Assembly (NCBI GenBank): GCA_041483675.1 | Contig: JBGPGE010000007.1 | Location: 1 to 64,000, forward strand | Reading direction: 5' to 3' | Source of the DNA: 2-12-FULL-60-19 sp041483675 | GTDB lineage: Bacteria; Desulfobacterota; Binatia; UBA9968 | Length of the DNA stretch: 64,000 nt | The notes under the pieces: generated by a model | What the model saw: the letters and a program-made list of their open reading frames with translations, nothing else | Told to the model about the DNA's origin: nothing | Databases searched by the model: none | In this document: one piece after another, positions 25,732 through 36,100 of the stretch | How the letters are laid out: each line of letters starts with the position of its first letter | Numbering within the stretch: position 1 is the first letter of the stretch | Program-made: the position numbers and the translations under genes

Positions 25732-26925
25732 CTAATTCTGTTTTACGGCGAGCCTCGTTCCCGGCGAAATCTTCCGGTCCGCGCTCGCGACCACTTTGTC
25801 GCCGGCCTTGAGCCCCTGCTTGATTTCGACCTGGCTGCCGGCGCGCCGGCCCAGAACCACCGGGATCTCGGCCGCCCTGCCGTGCTCTATCTGATACACC
25901 ACCGATTTGCCGTCCCGTGTCGCGACCGCGGAGGCGGGCACGGTGAGCAACGACACGGCCGGCTCGGTCGATTCTTCCGAGCCTGGCGGCAGAAAGATAA
26001 TTTTGGCGCCCATCTCCGGCAAAACGCGCCGGTCGTAGGATTTGAACCTGATCTTCACCATGACCGTCGCCTTAGCGCGGTCCGCGGTCGGCACGATCTT
26101 TTCGACGTAGGCCGGGTAATGATTCTCGGGATATGCGTCGAGCGTGATTTCGCAGAGTTGGCGCGAGAAGACGCGGGTCAAGTTCGCCTCCGACACGTCC
26201 GCTTCGACTTCGAGAGAGCTCATGTCGGCGATCGTGACGACCGCGGCCCGGGAGCTGGCGGCGCCGGCGAGCGGCGCGACGATCTCTCCCACGTCGGCAT
26301 TCTTGCTCAACACCGTCCCGTCGAACGGCGCGACGATGCGCGTATTTCCCACGGCCGCCTCCGCTTCCTTGACCGAGGCGCGCGCGGATTCGATGGAGGC
26401 GACGACGCGCTTGTAGCGCGCGTCGGCCGCGTCATAGTCCGCCGCGGCGACGAACTGTTTCTCCTTGAGGATTCTCTGCCGCTCCAGGGACTGTTTGGCA
26501 TCGTACAAATCCGCCTCGGCCACTCGCAGCTCCTCTTTGGCGCGGTTGAGCGCGGCCGTCACGTCATTGTCTTCGAGACGCGCGATCACCTGTCCCTTTT
26601 TTACCTCGTCTCCCTCTTCGACGCCGAGATAGACGAGCTGGCCGGTTCCCTTGGAAGCGACGGCGGCTTTCCGGCGGGCCACGACGTAGCCGCTCGCCGT
26701 CAGCACCGCGTTCGCCTGCGCCGCCGAGGTGAAAGAAGCCGTCGCCAGCTGGACCTCGACGCCCGGAAAAAACACGGGCCGCAGGAGGAAAAATCCGGCT
26801 AGCAAGACGACCAGCGCCAGAGCCGCGATCGCAAGTCTGCGAAGGAGTTTTGGCTTGGGCGAAAACCGCGGACTCTCCGTCCGGTCGATCCGCAGCGAGG
26901 AAAGGTCGGTACTCTTGTCATCCAT
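25732..26925 (-). CDS. Periplasmic adaptor (membrane fusion) protein, MacA/HlyD type
   Basis: 397 residues. An N-terminal membrane anchor (LRRLAIAALALVVLLAGFFLL) is followed by a split lipoyl-like domain (VLTASGYVVARRKAAVASKG ... IVAPFDGTVL), a coiled-coil hairpin at about 120-190 and beta-barrel plus membrane-proximal domains. It should link the ABC permeases to an outer membrane channel. No TolC gene lies nearby; the beta-barrel protein at 28279-29937 is not of TolC type. It is the first gene of the exporter operon. Confidence 0.93.
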   Translation of the reverse strand: MDDKSTDLSSLRIDRTESPRFSPKPKLLRRLAIAALALVVLLAGFFLLRPVFFPGVEVQLATASFTSAAQANAVLTASGYVVARRKAAVASKGTGQLVYLGVEEGDEVKKGQVIARLEDNDVTAALNRAKEELRVAEADLYDAKQSLERQRILKEKQFVAAADYDAADARYKRVVASIESARASVKEAEAAVGNTRIVAPFDGTVLSKNADVGEIVAPLAGAASSRAAVVTIADMSSLEVEADVSEANLTRVFSRQLCEITLDAYPENHYPAYVEKIVPTADRAKATVMVKIRFKSYDRRVLPEMGAKIIFLPPGSEESTEPAVSLLTVPASAVATRDGKSVVYQIEHGRAAEIPVVLGRRAGSQVEIKQGLKAGDKVVASADRKISPGTRLAVKQN

Positions 26926-27287
26926 GGTCGGATTAGTTTTTTCATTAAGCCGGTTAATTCGGGTGATTTCAAGCTTGAAAACAGAGGCAGCTTTAATCTC
27001 TACGGGTTTAATTCCCCGCAGCTTGCTGCGTAGAATATATTTCCTGTACCAAGTCCGTCATTCCCGCATGCTTTTAGCGGGAATCCAGGCGAGGTTTAGG
27101 ACTGGACCCCCGACCCATTCGACGTGGCTCAGGGTCGTGGTGAGCACAGTCGAACCACGATAAAAACGTTCGGGGGTGACGCCTTTGGGACAAATTCTCA
27201 TTAATGTTTTGTGATACCCGCAGCTTGCTGCGGGGTAGTTCATTGGACTCAGAGGCGGCGAGAGGACGGAACGGATTGCGGCTGCCG
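26926..27287. repeat. Intergenic region with mixed dispersed repeats
   Basis: There is no gene in this 362-base gap. A GTCATTCCCG...CGGGAATCCAGG unit lies at 27057-27089. CCCCGCAGCTTGCTGCG occurs at about 27014-27030, and the perfect hairpin CCCGCAGC-TT-GCTGCGGG at about 27220-27237. Between them GGCTCAGGGTCGTGGTGAGCACAGTCGAACC (about 27126-27157, quoted here as a family only) belongs to the CTGAGC/GTCGAA repeat type. A promoter for the adaptor operon must lie here but was not resolved. Confidence 0.65.
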
Positions 27288-28214
27288 CTATCTCTCAAAC
27301 AGCGCCTCGACAAAGCGGGCCGGGTCGAAGGGCTGGAGGTCTTCGACGTCCTCGCCCACGCCGATGTATTGCACGGGGATGCCCAGCTCCTCCTGGATGC
27401 CGATGACGACGCCGCCCTTGGCCGTGCCGTCGAGCTTGGTCAAGACGATGCCCGTGATCTCCATCGCCTCTTTGAACACGCGCGCCTGTTGGAGACCGTT
27501 CTGGCCGGTCGTCGCGTCCATCACCAGCAGCGTCTCGTGCGGCGCGCCGGGCTGCTCGCGCGCGATCACCCGGCCGATCTTTTTGAGCTCTTCGACGAGA
27601 TGAACTTTAGTGTGGAGCCGGCCTGCGGTGTCGATCATGACGACATCGGCGCCGCGCTGCCTGGCCGCGCGCAGCCCATCGAACACCACCGCCGAGGGAT
27701 CCGCGCCCGCCTGTTGCTTGATCACTTCCGCTCCGGCTCTTTTCCCCCAAACTTCCAACTGCTCGACGGCGGCGGCGCGAAACGTGTCTCCCGCGACCAG
27801 CAGGACTTTTTTCCCCATCCCGCGGTATTGCGCCGCCAGTTTTCCGATCGTGGTGGTTTTTCCCACGCCGTTGACGCCGAGGAACAGGATCACCCATGGG
27901 GATTGGGAAAGGGGAGGGAGCGGCGGTGGCGTCGACTTTTCGCGGGCCTCGTTTAAGATGTGGACGATCTCGCGCTCCAAAAACGAAAAGAGCTCCTGCG
28001 CGCTCTGTCCCCTGACGTAGAGATTAGCGGCGTCCGCCAGCCTTTGGGTAGCCTTGACGCCCACGTCCGCCGCCAGGAGAATCTCCTCGAACTCCGCGAG
28101 GGTCGCGTCATTCCAGCTCTGCGCTTTGAACAGCCCTTCCAGGCGCTGGCCCCAACCCGTGCGGGTTTTGGCGAGGCCGGTTTTTAAGCGCTGGAACAGC
28201 GGAATGTCTTTCAT
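27288..28214 (-). CDS. ftsY: Signal recognition particle receptor FtsY
   Basis: The product of 308 residues starts at ATG 28214 (MKDIPLFQRLKTGLAKTRTG); the open frame continues upstream but reads as noise. The NG domain is complete: the N-domain helices (about 20-85), G1 GVNGVGKTTTIGKL, the DTFRAAA segment, G3 DTAGRLHT and G4 TKLDGTAKGG. The acidic A domain of E. coli FtsY is missing, as in many bacteria. It targets ribosome-nascent chains to SecYEG as a GTPase partner of Ffh. Confidence 0.96.
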   Translation of the reverse strand: MKDIPLFQRLKTGLAKTRTGWGQRLEGLFKAQSWNDATLAEFEEILLAADVGVKATQRLADAANLYVRGQSAQELFSFLEREIVHILNEAREKSTPPPLPPLSQSPWVILFLGVNGVGKTTTIGKLAAQYRGMGKKVLLVAGDTFRAAAVEQLEVWGKRAGAEVIKQQAGADPSAVVFDGLRAARQRGADVVMIDTAGRLHTKVHLVEELKKIGRVIAREQPGAPHETLLVMDATTGQNGLQQARVFKEAMEITGIVLTKLDGTAKGGVVIGIQEELGIPVQYIGVGEDVEDLQPFDPARFVEALFER

Positions 28215-28278
28215 GAGTGACTCACACCCGGAAAGGGCAAGGGGATCTAAAATATTATAGCAGATTCTGAATTGGTAT

Positions 28279-29937
28279 TCAGAATCGCCAGGCGAGGCTG
28301 GTGGTGACGACCTGGCGCTCGTAATCGTAGGGCTTGAGGTTCGAGTGATTGCGGTCGAAGAGATACTCCAGCGAGATCGTGAAAGAGCACTTGGGATCTT
28401 TGGCGGCATCGCAACTCGAAATAGAAAAAGATTTTGAGAAGTCGACGACAAAGTCCTTGGCAAGGCTGAAAAGGTGGACCGGCTCATTGTCGGTGCGCCG
28501 TTTAATAAAACCGGGGACCGGGATCAGGCTATTTTTGTGCGGGTGGAATCGCCAGTCGTAGTCCAGATCGTAACGAAGTCGAGCGGCGCCCCAGGGGAGA
28601 GTATAGAGGCCGCCGACGAGGAGACGATGGCCGCGGTAGTCCCAGTTTTTTCCCTCCGCCCGATCGGTGTCGAATTGATATCCCACCTTGATGTTGTGGC
28701 GGCCCTGATCGAAGAGAAAGACGTGGAGCAGCCCGACCATATAGTTCAAAGCATCGCGAATCTCCGACCTGCCGACGGGCGATCCTCTTTGAATGACGGC
28801 CTGATCGTCGAAGAAATTCTTCGCCTGAAAGCGAAATTGCAAATTGGTCAGGTTTCCGGAGTTTTCCTGCAACGAAAAATAGGGATTGACGATCGAGCGC
28901 TCGGAGTAGCGGCGGTTCCCCAGAGTGATGAAATCGTAGGTCCACTGCATGCCGGCGAAATAAGGCATGTCGAGCATCGTGCTCTTGTAGGTCAGGCCGA
29001 GGGTCGGCGTATGGCTCTGATTGTTGAACTCCGTCAGGTGGTTGTTGTAGGTCTGGAGAAACCGGTAAGAAACCGTTCCCTCCCAATCCAGATTTCTGAG
29101 CCACATGTACGAGAGATTCACAGTGGCCAGCTCCCCTTCGCTTTTCCGCCTTCCCGAATCTCCTCTTATGGTCTGACCCACTAGATCGCTGCTGGCGTTG
29201 GGCACGACCGGAACGTTGGTATCGTAGTAGACCCCGAACCTCATCTCGCCGGAGAAAAACCGCTCGCGGTCGGCCGCGCTCTGCAAGACTTCGCCGAATC
29301 GCTGCGCCGGGGCGGTCAGTGGCGAAGCGGGTTGGAGCCGCATCGCCTCCTCGATCTCATTCCGCGCCTCCCGGGCGAAGCCCAAGTTGCCCATCGCGAG
29401 GCCTGAATAAAAGCGGCTCAACTGGGCGAAATTATCATCGCTCGGGACCGTGGCGCGGAAGAGCTCGACGGCCTCACGGTAATTCTTTTTGCGGTATTCG
29501 ATCGAGCCGAGATAGTAGCCGCTGTTTTGGCGGCGCGGCTGGGCCTTGTGAACCTGGCGCAGCAGGGGCTCCGCCCTGTCGAATTGTTCCTGATTGAAAT
29601 AGTGGACGCCGAGCTGGAAGGCGATATCCAGGTCTTCAGGGCGCAGCCCTCTCGCCGTCTCCAGAGAAACCTGGGCATCGGTGTTTCGGTTCAACCCGAT
29701 ATACACGAGCCCCTGATAATAAAGGGCATCGACATTGTTGGGATCTAAACGCAACGCCTCCTGCAGCTCTTTGAGGGCCTGCTCGTACTGCTTGTCGTCG
29801 TAGGCCAGGATGGCCCGATCGACAAAGACCGCGACCTCATGGGGAGCTTCTTGCGGACGGGCAGGCGCGGCGTGCAAGGCTATAAGGAAAGCCGTCAAAC
29901 AGAGAGCGCGGATGAAAAGATCAAGTTGCCGGTTCAT
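28279..29937 (-). CDS. TPR-containing outer-membrane beta-barrel protein
   Basis: 552 residues. Signal peptide at 1-28, then about five tetratricopeptide-type repeats (residues 35-210, for example AILAYDDKQYEQALKELQEA and ALYYQGLVYIGLNRNTDAQ). A C-terminal region of about 330 residues follows, of alternating aromatic beta strands ending in ...VTTSLAWRF with the C-terminal Phe recognised by the Bam machinery. The design (periplasmic TPR plus porin-like barrel) is found in exopolysaccharide export and in surface-protein secretion. The two genes following it in the window, a secreted small protein and a FecR-domain giant, suggest a secretion or surface-assembly role. Confidence 0.85.
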   Translation of the reverse strand: MNRQLDLFIRALCLTAFLIALHAAPARPQEAPHEVAVFVDRAILAYDDKQYEQALKELQEALRLDPNNVDALYYQGLVYIGLNRNTDAQVSLETARGLRPEDLDIAFQLGVHYFNQEQFDRAEPLLRQVHKAQPRRQNSGYYLGSIEYRKKNYREAVELFRATVPSDDNFAQLSRFYSGLAMGNLGFAREARNEIEEAMRLQPASPLTAPAQRFGEVLQSAADRERFFSGEMRFGVYYDTNVPVVPNASSDLVGQTIRGDSGRRKSEGELATVNLSYMWLRNLDWEGTVSYRFLQTYNNHLTEFNNQSHTPTLGLTYKSTMLDMPYFAGMQWTYDFITLGNRRYSERSIVNPYFSLQENSGNLTNLQFRFQAKNFFDDQAVIQRGSPVGRSEIRDALNYMVGLLHVFLFDQGRHNIKVGYQFDTDRAEGKNWDYRGHRLLVGGLYTLPWGAARLRYDLDYDWRFHPHKNSLIPVPGFIKRRTDNEPVHLFSLAKDFVVDFSKSFSISSCDAAKDPKCSFTISLEYLFDRNHSNLKPYDYERQVVTTSLAWRF

Positions 29938-29956
29938 AGTTGTGGCGGGGATAGAT

Positions 29957-30403
29957 TTATTTTTTCTTCGTCGGTTGAGCCTCGCGCTTGGCGGGTTGAG
30001 TCGCCGGCGGGGTCGTCGACGCGGCGGTCGGAGGAGGCGTCAGCACGATAGGCGTCCAGCCGCAGGCGGTCTTTTGCAGCTCCTGCTTGAGCAGCTGTTT
30101 TTGCTCGCCCGATAAGCTCGACTCGTCGATCTTGCGCCCTAATTGCTGTTGCGCGCCGCTGCCCCAGCTCCAGTGGAGGTTTTCAATGTCCATCTCGATA
30201 AAAGTGAGTCGCTTGGTTTCCGGGTTGGAGCCGAGCTGCCAGGCGCAGCCGCTTGCGGTGTCGACGAGAAAAACGCCTGCCTGCTGGCCTGCCGAGACTG
30301 AGACGAGTTGGAAGCGGCCCACATTGATTTGCGCCGGGGCGGTCCCGGAGGAAAACAACAGAGTTCCGCACACCATCAAACACCAGAACAACGCTCTGCT
30401 CAT
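29957..30403 (-). CDS. Small secreted protein, function unknown
   Basis: 148 residues with a signal peptide (ALFWCLMVCGTLLFSSGTAPAQ) and a compact domain containing a pair of cysteines (DTASGCAWQLG, KTACGWTPIV) that may form a disulfide. The C-terminal tail is Pro/Thr/Ala/Lys-rich and likely flexible. It lies 19 bases upstream of the barrel gene on the same strand and divergent from the FecR-domain giant (104 bases to the chosen start). The phrase GVFLVDTASGCAWQLGSNPE is of a type seen in small periplasmic proteins, but I have no function for it. Confidence 0.75.
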   Translation of the reverse strand: MSRALFWCLMVCGTLLFSSGTAPAQINVGRFQLVSVSAGQQAGVFLVDTASGCAWQLGSNPETKRLTFIEMDIENLHWSWGSGAQQQLGRKIDESSLSGEQKQLLKQELQKTACGWTPIVLTPPPTAASTTPPATQPAKREAQPTKKK

Positions 30404-30507
30404 GTCCCAGCCTCTCCGCGCAACATTATTTTAGTTGACAAAGTGGAGTGACTATAATAACAACATGGACACTTTGCAATCATTTTCTGCGACCAAATAG
30501 CAACTTT

Positions 30508-33153
30508 GTGAAGAACCTCTATTGGCTTCGGGTCGTTGTCCTCCAAAGCGCGCTTTTTCTAGTCGCATCCGCGCACGTTTACGCCCAGCAGTCGCCTGCG
30601 GGAGTCGTGACCGCCCTTCAGGGCAAGGCGCAGTTGACCCGCCCCGCCGCGCCCGGCCCCGTCGCCCTGCGCTTTAAAGACGGAGTGCTTCTCCGCGACA
30701 CCATCGACACCCAGGAGAAATCCCTGGTGCGCGTCCTGTTCGGCGGCAAGAGCACCGTCACGCTGCGCGAGTTGTCGCGCCTCGAAGTGCGCGAAGAGAT
30801 GCTTCCGACCGGCGCTACCCGGTCCACCATGGAGTTGTCCTCGGGGGCCATGTTGGTCAATGTCGCGAAGCAGCTGATGGGTCCCGGCGACGAGGTCGTC
30901 ATCCGCACGCCCAACGCCGTCGCCGCCGTGCGCGGCACCCTCGTCTTTACTCAAGTCATCCAGGCGTTCGACCAGGCGATCTTCACGGTTCTTTCCGGCC
31001 TTGTCAGCTTGCAGGGTCAGCTGATTGGCCCGAACACTCAGGCTATCGTCAGCGGAACCGGCATAAAAATTTCGACGATCAGCCAGCAGCAAGCCAACCA
31101 GATTTTGAGCCAATCGCAAATCGGAGGGAAGCCCAGCTCCGAGAATAGCCAGACGCAGACCGCCACTGCGACCGGAGTTGCCGATGTTTTGGTGGCGCTT
31201 GCAGGCGGACCGCCGCCATCTCCGCCCTCGGCTCCGCCGCCTCCTTCTCCCCCGCCTCCTCCCCCTCCTCCTACGATACCGTCTTCGAGCTTTCCCCTTA
31301 CCTTTCCCCTTGCCTCCCCGGCCCCCCCGTTTGTGGTTGCTAATGGTTCACTTAACACTGGCGCTTCCAGCCTCTTTCAGCTCTCTTCCGGCCAGACCGT
31401 TACGCAAAGCCAGCCGCTTCTGATCGCGACCAGCGCCAACATCAATATCGGCGGCAACGGCTTCAACAATTCAGGGAATTTCACGAGCACCTCTCCCGCC
31501 GCGCTCTTTCAACTCACCGATAGCGCCGCCTCCATAGGGGGAAGCCTGGTCAAGATGGACGGAGGCACACTCACCACTGCCGGATCTTTGATCGAGCTGA
31601 CAAACGCCAGTCTCAATCTGGGGACCCATGCAGTGGTTCAGATTTTAAATGCGAGCCCTGGGAACACTCTCACCAATACGGTCGGACCGGTGATTAAAAT
31701 CACCGGCGGGTCGTTGACGGCTGATTTTCTGGGGCTTGGCGACGGCTCGCAAACATACAATTTTCACGGCTCACTGCTGGATCTCACCAACGCTACCGTA
31801 ACGCTCAGGAAATTCGGGGAGGATGACCCCCATTGCGATAATTGCGGTGACAACGCGATCTTTACGCTCGCAGCCAATGAGCCTCTACTTAAACTAAACA
31901 ATAGCACGCTAACGCTGAAGGACAACACGCATGGTGATATCGGCTTTGCGAGCAGCCTCGTTTCGCAAACCGGCGTGCTGTTGAGTGCAACGAACAGCAC
32001 TATAAACGTTACCGGAGGGTTCTTTTGGCTTAACGATGTCACCCTTAGCGACACTATCCCCCAGATCCAACTCACCAACTCGACGATCACGCAAAAAAAG
32101 GGTACGGGTACGGACCCCTTTGACTCGGACAGCCTGATCAAAGTGCATGGCCTGGCTACAATCGGCGGGTCGTTAATCGCGGCCACCAACAGCATCATCA
32201 ATTCAGACTCAAATTTGCTGGAGATTCAGGGTGGCGGTGGACAACTGGTCATGAACCCCGCCAACCCCGTGGCTGTATTTAGTGGCGGATCTTACACCTT
32301 CGGTGCCGATACCACCCCCCAACTCGACCCCGGTAGCAACACCTCCAATAGCCTCTTTAATCTCCAAGGCAGCAATACAAATACAGATGGGACTACCGGC
32401 TTGGGAACCGACCAGCCGATCAAAGGCAACGGGGGCGCGCCGGTTGGCACGCTTCTCGAAGCCACCGGAGGAGCAACCATCGAAGTCAAGGCGGGACCAG
32501 GGGACTCACTGGCGCCGGGGCTCCCTGTTACTGATCCCGGTTACGCCGGTACTGCCGGTAACGCGATCCGGATTGACACCGCGCTTCTCGAAGCGGCGTT
32601 GCCCCTCATTCACTTAGTCGGCACCGGAACCACGGCCACGACGTTAACCACGGCCGGCGACACCATCAACATTTTCAAGAGCAACGTGGTGAGCACGGGG
32701 CCGGTCATCAGCCTGGACAACGGGCTGATCCATGTGACGAGCGGCGCTCTTATCACTTTGACCAACGGGAGCAACATGAACGTGACGGGAGACCTGCTGA
32801 AGCTCATCAGCGGGAGCCAGATTAACGTGCATACCGGCCCGCTGATCCTGGTTACCGGAACGAGCGGCGGCGGAAGCAGCCCGGCTTCCAGCACTCTCAA
32901 CGTCAGCGGCGCTTTGTTCGACTTCGGTAATACCAGCGGGAACAACATTATCGTTAATAACCCTCAGGCGGGCAATGCATCGCGGGGCGGCCCAGCGAAC
33001 AATCAATTCTCCGTTTATATATCGGGGGTCGGATCGGCGGTCACGATAGGTACCAACCCGGTAAAGAACGATCCCGGAGGGAATTCCATCAGCATCACCG
33101 GCGCGCTCATTGAGGCGCGAAACGGTGGCAAAGTCACAATCACCGCCCCGTAA
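30508..33153 (+). CDS. FecR-domain surface protein with proline-rich linker and repetitive beta region
   Basis: About 881 residues from GTG 30508; GTG 30448 is also in frame but gives an over-long leader. The signal peptide is VVVLQSALFLVASAHVYAQ. A FecR domain follows at about 30-175 (GKAQLTRPAAPGPVALRFKD, EVVIRTPNAVAAVRGTLVF). A Pro-rich stretch (about 240-265) leads into some 600 residues of Ser/Thr/Asn/Gly-rich, short-period strands of the form ...GGSLIAATNSIIN... and ...LTNGSNMNVTGD..., which read as a beta-helix or hemagglutinin-like rod. No cysteine-rich or transmembrane end is seen. It is likely exported and displayed; the FecR part of such proteins may bind peptidoglycan or a secretion partner. 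Confidence 0.82.
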   Translation: MKNLYWLRVVVLQSALFLVASAHVYAQQSPAGVVTALQGKAQLTRPAAPGPVALRFKDGVLLRDTIDTQEKSLVRVLFGGKSTVTLRELSRLEVREEMLPTGATRSTMELSSGAMLVNVAKQLMGPGDEVVIRTPNAVAAVRGTLVFTQVIQAFDQAIFTVLSGLVSLQGQLIGPNTQAIVSGTGIKISTISQQQANQILSQSQIGGKPSSENSQTQTATATGVADVLVALAGGPPPSPPSAPPPPSPPPPPPPPTIPSSSFPLTFPLASPAPPFVVANGSLNTGASSLFQLSSGQTVTQSQPLLIATSANINIGGNGFNNSGNFTSTSPAALFQLTDSAASIGGSLVKMDGGTLTTAGSLIELTNASLNLGTHAVVQILNASPGNTLTNTVGPVIKITGGSLTADFLGLGDGSQTYNFHGSLLDLTNATVTLRKFGEDDPHCDNCGDNAIFTLAANEPLLKLNNSTLTLKDNTHGDIGFASSLVSQTGVLLSATNSTINVTGGFFWLNDVTLSDTIPQIQLTNSTITQKKGTGTDPFDSDSLIKVHGLATIGGSLIAATNSIINSDSNLLEIQGGGGQLVMNPANPVAVFSGGSYTFGADTTPQLDPGSNTSNSLFNLQGSNTNTDGTTGLGTDQPIKGNGGAPVGTLLEATGGATIEVKAGPGDSLAPGLPVTDPGYAGTAGNAIRIDTALLEAALPLIHLVGTGTTATTLTTAGDTINIFKSNVVSTGPVISLDNGLIHVTSGALITLTNGSNMNVTGDLLKLISGSQINVHTGPLILVTGTSGGGSSPASSTLNVSGALFDFGNTSGNNIIVNNPQAGNASRGGPANNQFSVYISGVGSAVTIGTNPVKNDPGGNSISITGALIEARNGGKVTITAP

Positions 33154-33178
33154 TCATTCAAGCTAGGCCGCAAACCGA

Positions 33179-36100
33179 TCAGCTCATTCTCACCGACACA
33201 ACCTTCGACACGCCCGGCTCCTGCATGGTGATGCCGTAGAGCACCTCGGCGGCCTGCATGGTCCGCTTGTTGTGCGTGATGAGGATGAATTGCGAGAAGC
33301 TGCTCATCTCGTGAATCATCTCGTTGAAGCGGTCGAGATTGGCGTCGTCGAGCGGCGCGTCCACCTCGTCGAGGAAACAGAACGGGCTGGGCTTGGTGAG
33401 AAAGATGGCGAAGAGCAGGCTCACGGCGGTCAGCGCCTTCTCGCCGCCTGAGAGCAGCGTGATCGACTGCAACTTTTTGCCGGGCGGCTGGGCCACGATC
33501 TCGATGCCGGTTTCGAGGACATCGTTTTCGTCGGTCAACACGAGACGCGCCTTGCCGCCGCGGAACAGGCGGGGGAAAATCTCCTCGAACTTCTGGCTGA
33601 TCTCGTCGAAGCTTTCTTTGAAGCGCAGCCGGCAGACGCGATTTAGCTTGGCGATGGTCTGCTGGAGATCGGCGATCGACGCTTCGAGATCCTGCTTCTG
33701 CTTGCTCAAAAACTGGTAGCGGCCGTTCAGTTCCTCGAACTCGCCGATGGCGGCCAGGTTCACTTCTCCCATGCGCTCCAGCCGCCCCCGCAGCTCGTCT
33801 ATCTCCAGGTGGAGATCCTCTGCGGAGATTTCCACGGGCGCGGCTTCGGCCCTTCGACGTTGCTCAGGACCGGCCGGCAGTTCGCTCGGGTTAATGTCGT
33901 ATTTCTCCCGCATACCGTCCAGGAGATGCTGCAAATTAAGTCTCTGCTCCGAGAGAGCGATCTGGATTTGATTCTTCTCTTCCTGGCAGGCCTGTCCCAA
34001 GGGGCGCAGCTCTTTGACAGCTTCGTCGAGCTCGGCAAGAGCGCGCGAAATCTCGCGGTAGCTCTGACGTTCGCTCTCCAGCGCCGCCTCCAACTCCGCC
34101 AACGCGACTTTCGCTTCAGCGAGCGCGATCTCGGCCGCGCCGATCTCGCCGCCCAGTCGATCTTTCCTGCGCTGCGCTTCGATCGAGTCGCTGTCCGCAG
34201 CCTCTATCCGGCGGGAGATATCCTCATGCAGGCTGCGCCGGTTCTCCAGATCGACGTTGGCGTGGTCCTTTTTCTCGCTCAGGGTTGCGCCGCGAATTCT
34301 CGACTGCGTCGCCTCGCCTTCGAGCTGTTTGAGCGCGGTCTCGAGCCGCGGGAGAATCTCCTGCCGCTCTTCCAGCGATTTTTCCGCCAGCAACTTGCCG
34401 CCGGCGCAGAGGTCGATCTCAACGCGACATTTTTCGATCGCTTCCTCGAGCGAGCGCAAGACGCCGGCCAAATGGCCCTGCTCCTCGGCGAGCGCCTGCC
34501 GCGTCTGCTCGAGCCGCTTGACCTCCTGATCCGCGTCCGCCACGTCGCGCTCGAACCCGACGCGCTCCAGATCGAGCCGGTGGTTTTCCGCGACAAAGCC
34601 GGCCCGGCTCTCTTCGGCCTTGGCGAGATCGGCCTTGAGTCCGCTCAGCGCCTGCTCCTCGGCTCGCAGCTTTACCTGAAGCTCCGACAGCAGCTCCGCC
34701 ATCTCGCGCATGCGGCGGCGCTGGGAGAGCAGGTTGCCTTCCAGGCCGTCGAGGCTGCCGCCGGTCACCACGCCCATCGGGTCGATCACTTCTCCCTCGG
34801 GCGTGACCAGCGTGCAGCTAAATCCGTTGCGGTTCCACAGGCTCAGGCCGGACTTGATGTCGCGCACCATGACGACGTTGGCCAGCAGGTATTCGGCGAT
34901 TTCCTTGTAGCCGTCTTTAACGGAGACGAGACTCAGCATCGGCGCCACGACTTCCGGCTCGGACAGCGGAAGCTCTTTAAACTCGCGCCGGGAAAGCTCG
35001 CGCGGGATGAAGCTGCCGCGCCCGGACGATTCGCGCTTGAGATAGTCGATCGCTTCGAGACCCGCGTCGTGGCTGCGGACGATGACGTACTGGAGGCGGT
35101 CTCCCAGGACGGCGGTGAGCGCCTTCTCGTAAGTTTGCGGCGCTTCGATCACTTCCGCTACCAGGCCGTAGACCCCGTCGAAGGCCGCCTCTGTCTGCCG
35201 CTTGACCATGATGCTGCGTACGCCCTGCTGGTAGCCTTCGTAGTTTTTTTGCAGCGCTTCGAGGGAGACGAGCTGGGAGCGGGTCTCGTGGAGCTGCGCT
35301 CTGAGCGCGTCGATCTTTCGCTCCTGCTCTTCCCTGGCCGCGCTCCAGCGCTCGATCGCGCTTTCGGTATCGTGCATTCGCCGCGCGATCTCTGCCGCCC
35401 GCGCGAGAGTTTTTTCCAGAGCCTCGTGTCTTTCGCGCCGCGTCATCGACTGCGATTCCAGCGCGCCAGACGCCGCGTCGCCTTCCGAGCGGTTTCGCGC
35501 GAGGTCGTTTTCAACCTCGCGGCGCTCCTTTTCTTTGGCCGCGAGATCGTTGCGCGCGTGGGCCGCGCGATTGGCGAGCTCGATCAGCGAAGATTTTTCC
35601 TGCTCCAGCTCCATCTGAAGGGTGCGAATCTCGAGCCTGAGCTTTTCCAACTCGGTTTCTTTATCGCGCAGGTAGGATTCCTCGAACAGCGAGAGTTGGA
35701 CGAAGTGCTCCTGGGCCTTCTCCAGCTCCTCGATCTCGCGGGCGAGGCCGTGGACCTTGCCCCGTAGCTCGTGGAGCTGCGCCGCCGCTTTCTTCTCCGC
35801 CTCTTCGGCGGCGGTCCGGTCACGCTTCAGAAATTCGATTCTCTGATCGTCTCCCTGGAGGCGCACCTTGTGCTGATAAACCGTCTCCTGCTTGGCCGAG
35901 ATCGACCGGTCCGCTTCCATGAGAGACAGGCGAACGGCTTCTCCCTCGGACTCTTTGGCGTGGAGGGACGCCGAGATTTCGGTGAAGCGGTCTTCGACGG
36001 CTTTTAGACTCGACTCCTCGCGCGCAATCTCCTGCTCCAACCGGCTCTTTTGCCGGCCGGCCCAGGCAAGCTCTTTCTCTTTCAACTCCTGGCGCAGCGC

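Noticed and set aside
33809..35767. Long plus-strand open frame (652 codons) opposite smc
   Set aside because: It is antisense to an undoubted gene in a GC-rich sequence; the translation lacks domains and is Leu/Arg/Ala/Val-skewed.
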